Shown piece after piece: positions 1-8,343 of a DNA stretch of 64,000 nucleotides. Where the stretch lies: positions 1 through 64,000 of the forward strand of contig NZ_BMQF01000003.1 of assembly GCF_014647975.1 (NCBI RefSeq). Direction: 5' to 3'. Numbering within the stretch: the first letter of the stretch is position 1; every line of letters starts with the position of its first letter. Source of the stretch: Streptomyces fumigatiscleroticus (GTDB taxonomy: Bacteria > Actinomycetota > Actinomycetes > Streptomycetales > Streptomycetaceae). The translations under genes and the position numbers were made by a program. Under the pieces are notes generated by a model. The model had not been told where the DNA came from. It saw only the letters and a list, made by a program, of their open reading frames with translations, and made no database searches.

Positions 1-33
1 TGACCGGTACTAATAGGCCGAGGGCTTGTCCTC
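1..33 (+). rRNA. rrl: 23S rRNA, 3' end (partial)
   Basis: The window opens inside the conserved last bases of a bacterial large-subunit rRNA: the GACCGGTACTAATAGGCCGA block, followed by GGGCTTG, is the usual actinobacterial 23S 3' terminus. The rest of the gene lies outside the window. The 5S gene follows after a ~70 bp spacer, the normal 23S-5S order. The exact mature end is estimated. Confidence 0.9.
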
Positions 34-103
34 AGTTGCTCGCGTCCACTGTGTTGGTTCTGAAACCACGAACAGCCAGGTCTGGTTGTTGATTGTTTCA
101 TAG

Positions 104-222
104 TGTTTCGGTGGTCATAGCGTAGGGGAAACGCCCGGTTACATTCCGAACCCGGAAGCTAAGCCTTACAGCGCCGATGGTACTGCAGGGGGGACCCTGT
201 GGGAGAGTAGGACGCCGCCGAA
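104..222 (+). rRNA. rrf: 5S rRNA
   Basis: A complete 5S rRNA of about 117-119 nt. The 5' strand (TTCGGTGGTCATAGCG) pairs with the 3' strand ending in ACGCCGCCGAAC. The internal CCCGGTTACATTCCGAACCC block and the GATGGTACTGCAGGGGG loop region are typical of Streptomyces 5S. It is the last gene of an rrn operon whose 16S and most of 23S lie upstream of the window. Confidence 0.95.
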
Positions 223-233
223 CAATTTTTGAG

Positions 234-267
234 AAAACCCCCGCACCTTCGGTGCGGGGGTTTTCTG
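234..267 (+). terminator. rrn operon terminator
   Basis: A perfect 10-bp stem (CCCCCGCACC / GGTGCGGGGG) with a 3-nt loop, flanked by AAAA upstream and TTTT downstream, lies 12 bp after the 5S rRNA. It is a strong intrinsic terminator ending the rrn transcript before the next gene starts at 294. Confidence 0.9.
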
Positions 268-293
268 CGTTTGTCGTCGTCTACTGTCGAGCC

Positions 294-938
294 ATGCGCT
301 ACGACCTGGTTATCTTCGACAACGACGGCGTTCTTGTCGACAGCGAGCCGATTTCCAACCGGCTGCTGGCCGCCTATCTGACCGAGCTCGGGCATCCGAC
401 GTCCTACGAGGACTCCCTTCGTGACTACATGGGGGCGGCGATGCATCGCGTCCATGACCTGATCGAGGAGCGCACGAGCCGTCGGCTGCCCGAGGATTTC
501 GACGACGTCTTCCACGGGCGGGTCTTCGCCGCGTTCGAACGGGACCTGGAGCCGGTGGCCGGCGTGGTCGGGGTGCTGGAGAAGCTCGCGGCGGACGGTG
601 TGCCGTACTGCGTGGCCTCGTCCGGGAGCCATGCGCGGATTCGGGTGGGGCACCGGAAGACCGGGCTGGACCGGTGGTTCGACGACGCGCGGATCTTCAG
701 CTCGGAGGACGTGGGGCGGGGGAAGCCCGCACCGGATCTGTTCCTGTACGCGGCCGAGCGGATGGGCGTGGCGCCAAAGCGGTGTGTCGTCGTCGAGGAC
801 AGCCCGCTCGGTGTGCGGGCGGCCGTCGCGGCCGGGATGGATGTGTACGGGTTCACCGCGATGACGCCCGCCGCGAAGCTGGCCGGGGCCACACGGCTCT
901 TCGGCACTATGGGAGACCTGGCCGACCTGCTGGTATGA
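294..938 (+). CDS. HAD-superfamily phosphatase (beta-phosphoglucomutase-like)
   Basis: A 214-aa protein with the full HAD hydrolase motif set. Motif I is IFDNDGVLVDSEP near residues 7-19 (D9 and D11 acidic pair). A VASSG segment near residue 106 is motif II, GKPAPD supplies the motif III lysine, and VVEDSPLGV is motif IV. Length and the DSEP extension fit the beta-phosphoglucomutase/phosphoglycolate phosphatase branch, a cytosolic Mg-dependent phosphate-ester hydrolase; the substrate cannot be told. ATG 294 is chosen because the upstream in-frame extension runs through the rrn terminator and 5S gene. It stands alone directly behind the rrn operon. Confidence 0.85.
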   Translation: MRYDLVIFDNDGVLVDSEPISNRLLAAYLTELGHPTSYEDSLRDYMGAAMHRVHDLIEERTSRRLPEDFDDVFHGRVFAAFERDLEPVAGVVGVLEKLAADGVPYCVASSGSHARIRVGHRKTGLDRWFDDARIFSSEDVGRGKPAPDLFLYAAERMGVAPKRCVVVEDSPLGVRAAVAAGMDVYGFTAMTPAAKLAGATRLFGTMGDLADLLV

Positions 939-1030
939 CCCCGGCATCGTTCGGCGCCTGACATTTGTCACGCGCAGCTCCGGACGATCGTTCCTACTGG
1001 CGGTGGCGGGTTGGGCGGGAAGCTGAGGGC

Positions 1031-1771
1031 ATGACGACGAACACGGTTTCCCAGCGCCGGAGCAAGAGCCGTACTTTCGCGCCCCTCATCGTGGATGTGG
1101 CCGTGCCCATCGGGGGCTACTACCTGCTGAAGAACGGGCTCGGCATGAGCACCATGGCCGCGCTCGGCTGGAGCAGCCTGGTGCCGGCCGTGCGGACCGG
1201 GTGGGGCCTGGTGAAGGAGCGGCGGGTCAACGCCTTCGCCGCGCTGATCCTCTTCGTCAACGTCGTCGGGCTGTCGCTCAGCTTCGTCGCCGGCGATCCG
1301 CGGCTGATGCTCGTCAAGGACAGCGGTGTCAGCAGCGCGGTCGGGATCGGGGTGCTGGTCTCCGTACTGGCGGGCAGGCCGATGATGACCGAGGCGCTCA
1401 AGCCGTGGCTGGTGAAGGGGCGGGCGGACCGGGAGGCGGCCTGGGCGCGGCTGCTGAGCGAGTCGCGGGCCTTCCGGCGGGCCGAGCGGGCGTTCTCCGC
1501 GGTGTGGGGCGTGGCGCTGCTCGGCGAGTGCGTGGTGCGGGCCATCGGCGCGTACACGCTGCCCGTCGACACCATGGTCTGGCTGGGGTCGGTCGTGATG
1601 GCCGTGACGATGGTGGTGGCCTTCCTGGTCAGCGGTGCCGTCGCTGCCGGGCCCATGGCGCACATGGTCGTCGCCGAGGCCGCGAGGACCGAGGTGCCCG
1701 CGCCGTATGAAGCCCAGGCGGCTCACGCGGTCTCCGTGACGCCCGCAGCGGGCGTCGCCGCAGCTCGGTGA
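1031..1771 (+). CDS. VC0807-family integral membrane protein
   Basis: A 246-aa polytopic membrane protein. Hydrophobic segments lie near residues 17-35, 43-58, 68-88, 100-115, 155-175 and 185-208, with a charged cytoplasmic-looking stretch (VKGRADREAAWARLL) between. Composition and length resemble the VC0807-type membrane proteins of Streptomyces, whose role is not established. The start at ATG 1031 has a purine-rich ribosome site (GGAAGCTGAGGGC) just upstream; the 22-codon in-frame extension has no such signal. It stands between the HAD gene and an MFS transporter on the same strand. Confidence 0.7.
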   Translation: MTTNTVSQRRSKSRTFAPLIVDVAVPIGGYYLLKNGLGMSTMAALGWSSLVPAVRTGWGLVKERRVNAFAALILFVNVVGLSLSFVAGDPRLMLVKDSGVSSAVGIGVLVSVLAGRPMMTEALKPWLVKGRADREAAWARLLSESRAFRRAERAFSAVWGVALLGECVVRAIGAYTLPVDTMVWLGSVVMAVTMVVAFLVSGAVAAGPMAHMVVAEAARTEVPAPYEAQAAHAVSVTPAAGVAAAR

Positions 1772-1837
1772 AGCTGAAGGAAACTCATCTTTGGCTGGAT
1801 CTACCCACGGGTATCCCGGGGCCCTACGCTCGCCGCC

Positions 1838-3052
1838 ATGACCGATGTGCTGCGGCGCGGTAGGGCCTCGCTGGCGTTCAGCTTCTTCGCACAGGGCGTC
1901 ACGTTCGCGTTGCTGGTGACGCGGATTCCGGCCATTCAGGACCGGTACGGGGTCTCCGACGCGCTGCTGCCCGCCTTCCTGGCCGCCGTACCGGTGCTGG
2001 CCGGCGTCGGCAGTGTGGCGACCGAGCGGCTGGTGCGGCGGGTACGGCCGAGCCGGCTGCTGCGCTGGTCCCAGCCCGTGGTGCTGCTGGCGCTGCTCGG
2101 CGTGGGGGCGGGCGGCCGGATGGCCGCGCTGGCTCTCGCGCTCGCCGCGTTCGGGCTGGCCGTCGGCGCCCTGGACGCGTCGATGAACATGCTCGGAGTG
2201 AGCCTTCAGCGCGCGTACGGGCGGAGCATCATGCTCGGTTTCCACGCGGTCTACAGCCTGGGCGGGATCGTCGGGGCCTCGCTGGCGTGGGCGGGCGCCC
2301 ACTGGGAGCTGGCGCTGTGGGTGTCGTATCTGCCGGTCGTGCTGGTGCTGCTGCCGGGCGCGCTGGTGGGGAGCCGGTGGTACGCCGACGGAGAGGTGAC
2401 CACGGCGGCGGAGACGGTGGGCGAGAGCGGACCGCCCGTCGTCTTCCGGGTGCTGTTGCCGCTGTGCCTGGTGATGACCTTCGCGTACATCGGGGACTCG
2501 ACGGTGTCCAACTGGAGCGCGAAGTACCTCCAGGACGTGCTGGGGAGTTCGGAGCAGCTGGCGACGGTCCCCTACAACGTCTACATGGTCACCACGCTGC
2601 TGGGGCGGGCCATCGGGGATCTCGGGGTGCGGCGGTTCGGGGCCGTGGCGGTCGTGCGGACGGGGGCGCTGGGGGCGGCGCTCGGATTCGCGGTGGTGGC
2701 CGGGGCGCCGGGCGCGTGGGTGGGGATGCTCGGGTTCACGCTGCTGGGTCTCGGTCTGTGCGTGCTGGTGCCGCAGACCTTCGCGGCGGCCGGACGGCTC
2801 TTCCCGGGGGCGTCCGACACGGCCGTGGCGCGGCTGAACGTCTTCAACTATGTGGGCTTTCTGATCGGTTCGCCGTTGGTCGGAGCGCTGGGGGACGCGT
2901 GGAACTACCGCGGGGCCATGCTCGTACCGATGGTTCTGGTGCTCGTGACGCTGGTGTACGCCCGCTCGTTCACGGCCGAACCGGACCGATACGGTGACGG
3001 GCATGAGCGGCCGCGCACAGCTGATGTGGGACGAGGCAGTAACGGGCTATGA
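1838..3052 (+). CDS. MFS transporter
   Basis: A 404-aa protein with the 12-helix pattern of a major facilitator. The first helix holds FSFFAQGVTFALLVTRIPAIQ, and a short cytoplasmic loop between helices 2 and 3 is followed by a repeat of the pattern in the C-terminal half after a central loop near residues 185-200 (ADGEVTTAAETVGES). It is closest in look to YbjJ/FucP-like transporters of Actinobacteria; the substrate is unknown. Its last 50 bp overlap the acuC start (3003) in another frame, so the two genes are probably translated from one mRNA. Confidence 0.8.
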   Translation: MTDVLRRGRASLAFSFFAQGVTFALLVTRIPAIQDRYGVSDALLPAFLAAVPVLAGVGSVATERLVRRVRPSRLLRWSQPVVLLALLGVGAGGRMAALALALAAFGLAVGALDASMNMLGVSLQRAYGRSIMLGFHAVYSLGGIVGASLAWAGAHWELALWVSYLPVVLVLLPGALVGSRWYADGEVTTAAETVGESGPPVVFRVLLPLCLVMTFAYIGDSTVSNWSAKYLQDVLGSSEQLATVPYNVYMVTTLLGRAIGDLGVRRFGAVAVVRTGALGAALGFAVVAGAPGAWVGMLGFTLLGLGLCVLVPQTFAAAGRLFPGASDTAVARLNVFNYVGFLIGSPLVGALGDAWNYRGAMLVPMVLVLVTLVYARSFTAEPDRYGDGHERPRTADVGRGSNGL

Positions 3053-4175
3053 CTTCGGCCCGGACCACCCGATGGATCCGGTCCGGCTCGCCCTGACCCG
3101 GCGCCTGGTCGAGGCTCTCGGTCTCGACCGGGAGGTGAGAGTGGTCGCGGCCAGGGCGGCCGGGGAGTCGACGCTGCGGCTCGTGCACCGGGCGGACTAC
3201 ATCGAGGCCGTGAAGGCGGCGTCGGCGGATCCGGGGGCGGCCGACGCGTCGTACGGTCTCGGCACGCTGGACGATCCGGCGTTCGCCGGGATGCACGAGG
3301 TGTCGGCCCTGATCGCCGGGCAGTCGGTGGGCGCGGCGGAGGCGGTCTGGCACGGCGAGGCGCTGCACGCCGTGAACTTCGCGGGCGGGCTGCACCACGC
3401 GATGCCGGCGGGCGCCTCGGGGTTCTGCATCTACAACGACGCCGCGCTGGCCGTCGCGCGGCTGCTGGAGCTGGGCGCGGAGCGGGTGGCGTACGTCGAT
3501 GTGGACGTGCATCACGGGGACGGTGTGCAGGCGGCGTTCTGGGAGGACCCGCGGGTGCTGACCATCTCCCTGCACGAGCATCCGCGGACCCTGTTCCCGC
3601 AGACCGGGTGGCCGGAGGAGACCGGCGCCGACAGCGCCGAGGGCTCCGCGGTGAACGTGGCGCTGCCGGCCGGGACCGGGGACGCGGGCTGGCTGCGGGC
3701 CTTCCACGCGGTCGTGCCCGAACTGCTCGCGGAGTTCCGGCCGCAGGTGCTGGTGACGCAGCACGGCGCCGACACCCACTTCGAGGACCCGCTGGCGCAC
3801 CTGGCCGTGTCGCTCGACGCGCAGCGGGCCGTGCAGGTGGCCTGCCACGAGCTGGCGCACGAGCACGCCGGGGGCCGGTGGGTGGCGCTGGGCGGGGGCG
3901 GTTACGCGGTGGTGGACGTCGTACCGCGGTCCTGGACGCATCTGGTGGGGATCGCGGCCGGGCGGGAGATCGCGCCGGAGACCGTGATCCCGCAGGGGTG
4001 GCGGCAGGAGGTGTACGCGCGGACCCGGCAGCTGGCGCCGGCCCGGATGACGGACGGGCGCTCGCCGGTGAGCTGGGCGGACTGGGAGGCGGGGTACGAC
4101 CCCGCGGACCGGCTGGACCAGGCGGTGCTGGCGGCGCGGCGGGCGGTGTTCCCGCTGCGGGGGCTGCTGGCGTAG
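3003..4175 (+). CDS. acuC: AcuC-type class I histone-deacetylase-fold protein
   Basis: A 390-aa zinc-dependent deacetylase of the arginase/HDAC fold. The zinc and charge-relay motifs are visible: VDVDVHHGDGV (Asp and His ligands), the upstream FAGGLHHAM with its paired histidines, and QHGADTHFEDP for the second Asp. In Bacillus AcuC removes acetyl groups from acetyl-CoA synthetase; a role in protein deacetylation here is inferred from the family. ATG 3003 is preferred over GTG 2994, nine bases earlier in frame. The gene overlaps the 3' end of the MFS transporter. Confidence 0.85.
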   Translation: MSGRAQLMWDEAVTGYDFGPDHPMDPVRLALTRRLVEALGLDREVRVVAARAAGESTLRLVHRADYIEAVKAASADPGAADASYGLGTLDDPAFAGMHEVSALIAGQSVGAAEAVWHGEALHAVNFAGGLHHAMPAGASGFCIYNDAALAVARLLELGAERVAYVDVDVHHGDGVQAAFWEDPRVLTISLHEHPRTLFPQTGWPEETGADSAEGSAVNVALPAGTGDAGWLRAFHAVVPELLAEFRPQVLVTQHGADTHFEDPLAHLAVSLDAQRAVQVACHELAHEHAGGRWVALGGGGYAVVDVVPRSWTHLVGIAAGREIAPETVIPQGWRQEVYARTRQLAPARMTDGRSPVSWADWEAGYDPADRLDQAVLAARRAVFPLRGLLA

Positions 4176-4449
4176 GGCTCCGCCGGTGCGCGGTGCGCGG
4201 TGCGCGTGCCCGGTGCCCAGGCCGTGTCTGCGGGTGCGTCGTGGCTGGTCGCTCCCCCTCTCTCGACTTCGCCCTCGCGGGGGGACCCCCATCGCGGCGG
4301 AGCCGCACATCCTCACGGCCCCGCGCCCCTTCAGGGCGCTGCCGCACCGCACCCGGTCGACATGTCACCGCAGCGCCCGTTACGCCGACCGTGCGGTGTT
4401 TCCCGTGTTCCCGGGGCACCGCCGGCCTCCGTCCAGCAGCATCGCTGCC
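4176..4449. other. intergenic stretch with short GC repeats
   Basis: 274 bp without a convincing gene. It begins with short GGTGCGC repeats (about 4188-4206). It then carries the CCCCTCTCTCGACTTCGCCC and GGCCCCGCGCCCCTTCAGGGCGC type segments that recur between genes in Streptomyces chromosomes; the latter can fold as a hairpin. The open frame running through it continues into the next gene but has no coding character before 4450. Confidence 0.5.
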
Positions 4450-5265
4450 GTGCTGACCCACACGGCGCTCCGCGCCCATCTGCTGGCCGCCCGGCTCGCC
4501 GGGCCCGTGGCCACCGCGCGGGAGGAGAGCCTGCGGAGCTACCGGCTGTTCGCCGCCCGGGATCCCCGCGTGATGATCGGAATCGATCCCGAGCGGGTAT
4601 GGAATCAGCGCGATGTGATCGATCTGATGGCGGACAGGTGCGGAGTTTCAGCCGATCCACGACACACCTCGGGACAGGACGTGATTGACCCGGAGCGGAC
4701 CTTGACCGCTCTGGACGCCTTCGCCGAGCGCCTCGCCGCGGCCGTCCGGCGCAGCGCCCCGGTCCTCCTCGGCACCGGCCATCCGCACCGGCTGCTCGGC
4801 TTCTACGCCGCCCTCGCGGACGCGCTGTCGGCGGCGGGATGTACCGTCCTCACCCCTGCGCATGGCCACTGTGTCGACATAACGACCCGGTTCGGCCTAC
4901 GTACGTACAACCTCGCGTACGTACGAGGAGTCGCGCTGGTGCGAGACCCCGGCGCTTCCCGCCACGGTTGTGAGACCGGCGCGCACACACACTCTCCCCT
5001 CCCGGTTCGCACCGTTCTGGGGGCGGCCGCAGACGTCGGCGGGCCCCTGCCCGAGCTGGTGGTGGGGGACCACGGGTGGGTTTGCGGCGCAGGTCAGCTG
5101 GGGTTCGAGGCCATCGGTCTGGGGGATACGGACGACCCCGCCCTCTTCGTCGGGCAGGCAGAGGGAACCGTGTCCGTCGTCGTTCCACTTGATGACGCTG
5201 TGCGGTCTGATTACTACAGGCCGCTTACCCGCTACGTACTCAATCGAGCGTGTCTGTCACAGTAG
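4450..5265 (+). CDS. conserved Streptomyces putative phosphatase
   Basis: A 271-aa soluble protein. Conserved-looking blocks are HTSGQDVIDPERTLTALD (about residues 74-91), VLLGTGHPHRLLGFYAALAD, THSPLPVRTVL and VVGDHGWVCGAGQLGFEAIG. Proteins of this type are usually called phosphatases in Streptomyces, but no classical phosphatase motif is evident to me, so the activity is unproven. GTG 4450 is chosen because the protein becomes compositionally normal there (LTHTALRAHLLAARLAG); the 88-codon upstream extension translates a repetitive intergenic region. It precedes the BldC-like gene on the same strand. Confidence 0.6.
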   Translation: MLTHTALRAHLLAARLAGPVATAREESLRSYRLFAARDPRVMIGIDPERVWNQRDVIDLMADRCGVSADPRHTSGQDVIDPERTLTALDAFAERLAAAVRRSAPVLLGTGHPHRLLGFYAALADALSAAGCTVLTPAHGHCVDITTRFGLRTYNLAYVRGVALVRDPGASRHGCETGAHTHSPLPVRTVLGAAADVGGPLPELVVGDHGWVCGAGQLGFEAIGLGDTDDPALFVGQAEGTVSVVVPLDDAVRSDYYRPLTRYVLNRACLSQ

Positions 5266-5394
5266 GCCGCCGATGGGTGCACCTCTTCCCCACTCGCATC
5301 ACCCGCCCCTAGTCTGGGGAGTGAGCACGCAACGACGAAGAGTCACCGGAAGGGGAAGCCGGTGGCCGTCGAGTGCGGAAGGTTCAGGTGTGTC

Positions 5395-5607
5395 ATGGCT
5401 GCAGCTGGCGAGAGGCCTCTGAACGAGGTTCAGTTCCTTACCGTGGCGGAGGTCGCCTCGGTGATGCGAGTGTCGAAGATGACCGTGTACCGGCTGGTGC
5501 ACAGCGGTCATCTGCCCGCGATCCGGGTGGGGCGGTCCTTCCGCGTCCCCGAGCAAGCGGTTCACGAGTACCTCCGCGAGAGCTACGTGGGGGTGGAAAC
5601 TGCCTGA
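5395..5607 (+). CDS. BldC-like MerR/excisionase-type DNA-binding protein
   Basis: A 70-aa single-domain winged helix-turn-helix protein. FLTVAEVASVMRVSKMTVYRLVHSGHLPAIRVGRSFRVPEQAVHEYLRE matches the MerR/excisionase (HTH_17) fold shared with the developmental regulator BldC, of which it is a close relative. It likely binds DNA co-operatively as small head-to-tail oligomers, by analogy with BldC. ATG 5395 gives the length typical of the family. A GTG at 5362, in frame and behind a better ribosome site (GAAGGGGAAGCCG), would add 11 residues. A hairpin follows at 5618. Confidence 0.85.
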   Translation: MAAAGERPLNEVQFLTVAEVASVMRVSKMTVYRLVHSGHLPAIRVGRSFRVPEQAVHEYLRESYVGVETA

Positions 5608-5617
5608 CGGCGACTCG

Positions 5618-5654
5618 GGGGAGAGGTCTCCGGGACCCTTCCGGGATCTCTCCC
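5618..5654 (+). terminator. hairpin after the BldC-like gene
   Basis: An imperfect GC-rich hairpin (GGGAGAGG...CCGGGA / TCCGGGATCTCTCCC) 11 bp after the stop of the BldC-like gene, without a long T run. It is a probable terminator. Confidence 0.5.
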
Positions 5655-5764
5655 GTCCCCTCGATTACAAGTCCATCGCTCCGAGCGGGTAGGCTAGCCC
5701 CTCGTAGGTCGTGTGGGCCCATGGCGCCCAAACACCGAGTGATGAGAAGTGAGCGAGGGTAGTC

Positions 5765-5863
5765 GTGGGCTCTGTTATCAAGAAGCGGCGCAAGCGGATG
5801 GCCAAGAAGAAGCACCGCAAGCTGCTCAAGCGCACGCGCGTTCAGCGGCGCAACAAGAAGTAG
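5765..5863 (+). CDS. ribosomal protein bS22 (32 aa, very basic)
   Basis: A 32-codon gene starting GTG 5765 and ending TAG 5861-5863. The product begins [20 protein letters not shown] and ends [10 protein letters not shown], so roughly two thirds of residues are Lys or Arg. It matches my memory of the actinobacterial small-subunit protein bS22 found in mycobacterial ribosomes (COX24/AURKAIP1-like motif). It is easily missed because of its length. A GAGCGAGGG purine stretch lies upstream as ribosome site, and a strong terminator hairpin follows immediately (5885-5927), so it is its own transcription unit. Confidence 0.88.
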   Translation: MGSVIKKRRKRMAKKKHRKLLKRTRVQRRNKK

Positions 5864-5884
5864 TCGACGCCGCGAGAGCGTGTT

Positions 5885-5927
5885 CTGTGGCCTCCCACCG
5901 CGACCGGTGGGGGGCCACAGTCGTTTT
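5885..5927 (+). terminator. intrinsic terminator after bS22
   Basis: A 16-bp stem (CTGTGGCCTCCCACCG pairing with CGGTGGGGGGCCACAG, one G-T wobble) with a 4-nt loop, followed by TCGTTTT. It lies 21 bp after the bS22 stop. Confidence 0.85.
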
Positions 5928-6133
5928 ACCGGGCCGTGTTGCCGCCACCGGAACCCGTGCGTACGTTCACGCAGGGGGGCGGCTCCGTCCGGTGGTACGA
6001 GCGCGATTTCTCGTCACGTCGCGCATCCGGAGGTCACCACAGCGCAACACCGACCCGCTAAGTTGGCCCGCAAGCGGGGAACGCGGCAGGGTACGAGCAG
6101 CTGAACGACGAGGGCGGAAGGAAGGCACTGATC

Positions 6134-7195
6134 TTGGGGAAGGTCGTGCTCGTGACCGGAGTGGCCCGTCAGCTGGGGGGCCGGTTCGTCCGACGGATCC
6201 AGCGTGACCCGCAGGTCGAGCGGGTCGTCGCGGTGGACGCGGTGCCACCCGAGCATCACCTGGGCGGCGCCGACTTCATCCAGGCCGACATCCGCCAGCC
6301 GACCATCGGCCGGGTGCTGGCCGAGACGGGCGCCGACACGGTCGTCCACATGGACGTCACCGGCACGGCGCTCGGCAGCGGCAGCCGGACCACGGTCAAG
6401 GAGACCAACGTCATCGGCACCATGCAGCTGCTCGGCGCCTGTCAGAAGTCTCCCACCGTGAAGCGGCTGGTGGTGAAGTCCAGCACCAACGTGTACGGCT
6501 CCGCGCCCCGCGACCCGGCCGTCTTCACCGAGACCACCCCGCCCAAATCACTGCCCAGCGGTGGCTTCGCCAAGGACACGGTCGAGGTCGAGGGCTATGT
6601 CCGGGGCTTCGCGCGGCGCCGGCCCGACGTGGCCGTCTGTGTGCTCAGGTTCGCCAACATCCTGGGCCCGTCCGCGGACACCCCACTGGCCTCGTACTTC
6701 TCGCTGCCGGTCATGCCGACCGTGTTCGGTTACGACCCGCGGCTTCAGTTCGTGCACGAGGACGATGTGATCGAGGTACTGCGGATCGCCTCGCACGAAC
6801 CGGAACGGGGCACGCTCAACAGCGGCACGTTCAACATCGCCGGCGACGGCGTCCTGCTGCTCTCCCAGTGCTCGAGGCGCCTGGGCCGCCCCACGGTGCC
6901 ACTGCTGCTGCCCGCGGTCACCTGGGCCGGCTCCCTGGTGCGCACGCTGGGCATGACCGACTTCTCGCCCGAACAGATCCGGCTGCTCACCCACGGCCGG
7001 GTCGTGGCGACGGATCAGATGCGCGAGACGCTGGGTTTCAGGCCGAAGTACACGACCGCGGAGACGTTCGCCGACTTCGCGCGCAGCCGAGGACCCGGAC
7101 TCCTTCCGCCGGAGGCCCTTGCGGGGGCCGTCGACCGGATCGCGGCGCTGTCCCTGCCGGACAGCGGCCACCCCCCGACGCAGAGCGCCAACTGA
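6134..7195 (+). CDS. NAD-dependent epimerase/dehydratase (extended SDR)
   Basis: A 353-aa Rossmann-fold protein. The N-terminus VVLVTGVARQLGGRFVRRIQ carries a TGxxxxxG dinucleotide-binding turn, VVHMDVTG ends strand 4, and SSTNVYGSAP followed by a distal lysine region stands where the SDR Tyr-x-x-x-Lys site is expected. It thus resembles nucleotide-sugar epimerases, but the canonical YxxxK is not clear. Start is TTG 6134, with GGAAGGAAGGCACTGATC upstream as ribosome site. It is 14 bp ahead of the acyltransferase gene and probably co-transcribed, suggesting a lipid or envelope role (inference). Confidence 0.8.
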   Translation: MGKVVLVTGVARQLGGRFVRRIQRDPQVERVVAVDAVPPEHHLGGADFIQADIRQPTIGRVLAETGADTVVHMDVTGTALGSGSRTTVKETNVIGTMQLLGACQKSPTVKRLVVKSSTNVYGSAPRDPAVFTETTPPKSLPSGGFAKDTVEVEGYVRGFARRRPDVAVCVLRFANILGPSADTPLASYFSLPVMPTVFGYDPRLQFVHEDDVIEVLRIASHEPERGTLNSGTFNIAGDGVLLLSQCSRRLGRPTVPLLLPAVTWAGSLVRTLGMTDFSPEQIRLLTHGRVVATDQMRETLGFRPKYTTAETFADFARSRGPGLLPPEALAGAVDRIAALSLPDSGHPPTQSAN

Positions 7196-7209
7196 GGAGC
7201 GCATCAACA

Positions 7210-8262
7210 ATGGCGGATGCCAAGGTCATTCCGTTCGACGACGACCGGTCCCGCGGGAGCGCCGTACAGCGCCCGTCGCGGCGCCGGGGCGCGGGGAGCC
7301 GGCGCAAGGGCATGGAACCGGGGCTGGTCCGCGAGGTCCAGCCCCTGCCCACCCGGGGCCCCCTGCACGATGATGTTCCGGTGACGCGTGAGGAGAGGCT
7401 GCCGCGGCGGCCGCGGGACGACGGCGGTCTGGAGCGGCGCATCGCGGGCGGCCTCGCCTTCCTGCGCCGCCGGCTCACCGGTGACTACGAGGTCGACGAC
7501 TTCGGCTACGACGCCGAGCTCACCGACCAGGTGCTGATGTCCCTGCTGCGCCCGGTGTACGACAAGTACTTCCGGGTCGAGGTGAAGGGCGTCGAGAACA
7601 TCCCGTCCAAGGGCGGCGCCCTGGTCGTCGCCAACCACTCCGGCACGCTGCCGCTGGACGGCCTGATGATGCAGGTCGCCGTGCACGACCACCATCCGGC
7701 CGACCGTCATCTGCGGCTGCTGGCGGCGGACCTGGTCTTCGTGCTGCCGGTGGTCAACGAGCTGGCCCGCAAGCTCGGCCACACCCTGGCCTGCGCGGAG
7801 GACGCCGAGCGCCTGCTCGCCCAGGGAGAGCTGGTGGGGGTCATGCCGGAGGGCTTCAAGGGTCTCGGCAAGCCCTTCGGCGAGCGCTACAAGCTCCAGC
7901 GGTTCGGCCGGGGCGGCTTCGTCTCCACGGCCCTGCGGCAGGGCACGCCGATCGTTCCGTGCTCGATCGTCGGGGCGGAGGAGATCTACCCGATGATCGG
8001 CAACGCCAAGACCCTGGCCCGGCTGCTGGGGTTCCCGTACTTCCCGGTCACGCCGACCTTCCCGTGGCTCGGCCCGCTCGGCGCGGTCCCGCTGCCGACC
8101 AAGTGGACCATCCAGTTCGGTGAGCCGATCCCCACGGACGGCTATCCGCCGGAGGCGGCCGAGGACCCGATGCTGATGTTCAACCTGACCGACCAGGTCA
8201 GGGAGCAGATCCAGCACACGCTGTACAAGCTGCTGGTGCAGCGCCGCTCGGTCTTCTTCTGA
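7210..8262 (+). CDS. PlsC-like lysophospholipid acyltransferase
   Basis: A 350-aa protein with a charged, probably disordered 80-residue N-terminus and a C-terminal glycerolipid acyltransferase domain. VVANHSGTLPLDG supplies the catalytic His and Asp, GVMPEGFKGLGKPF is the second substrate motif, and GTPIVPCSIVGAEEIYP is the third. Such enzymes transfer acyl groups to glycerolipids at the inner face of the membrane; the precise acceptor is unknown. ATG 7210 follows TGAGGAGCGCATCAACA, a fair ribosome site, and lies 14 bp behind the epimerase. It converges on rsbN. Confidence 0.85.
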   Translation: MADAKVIPFDDDRSRGSAVQRPSRRRGAGSRRKGMEPGLVREVQPLPTRGPLHDDVPVTREERLPRRPRDDGGLERRIAGGLAFLRRRLTGDYEVDDFGYDAELTDQVLMSLLRPVYDKYFRVEVKGVENIPSKGGALVVANHSGTLPLDGLMMQVAVHDHHPADRHLRLLAADLVFVLPVVNELARKLGHTLACAEDAERLLAQGELVGVMPEGFKGLGKPFGERYKLQRFGRGGFVSTALRQGTPIVPCSIVGAEEIYPMIGNAKTLARLLGFPYFPVTPTFPWLGPLGAVPLPTKWTIQFGEPIPTDGYPPEAAEDPMLMFNLTDQVREQIQHTLYKLLVQRRSVFF

Positions 8263-8299
8263 ACGCCGTGCGCGCGGTCCCGTCCGCGGCTACGACGAA

Positions 8300-8329
8300 G
8301 GGGACGCCCCTCCAGGGAGAGGCGCCCCC
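8300..8329. terminator. hairpin between convergent genes
   Basis: An imperfect GC stem (GGGGACGCCCCTC / GAGAGGCGCCCC) lies in the 81 bp between the convergent acyltransferase gene and rsbN. It has one bulge and one mismatch and no T run, so it is only a probable bidirectional terminator. Confidence 0.45.
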
Positions 8330-8343
8330 ACGGTCATGTCCGC

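Noticed and set aside
968..3004. A 678-codon open frame on the minus strand across the membrane protein and MFS genes
   Set aside because: It is a shadow in a high-GC region: rich in Arg, His and Pro, no domain pattern, and opposite to two well-supported genes. Similar long shadows at 12865, 13563, 39383 (beyond argS), 49348 and 51970 were left out for the same reason.
4186..4449. N-terminal extension of the putative phosphatase
   Set aside because: The 88 codons translate repetitive intergenic sequence and lack a ribosome site; the protein becomes normal from GTG 4450.
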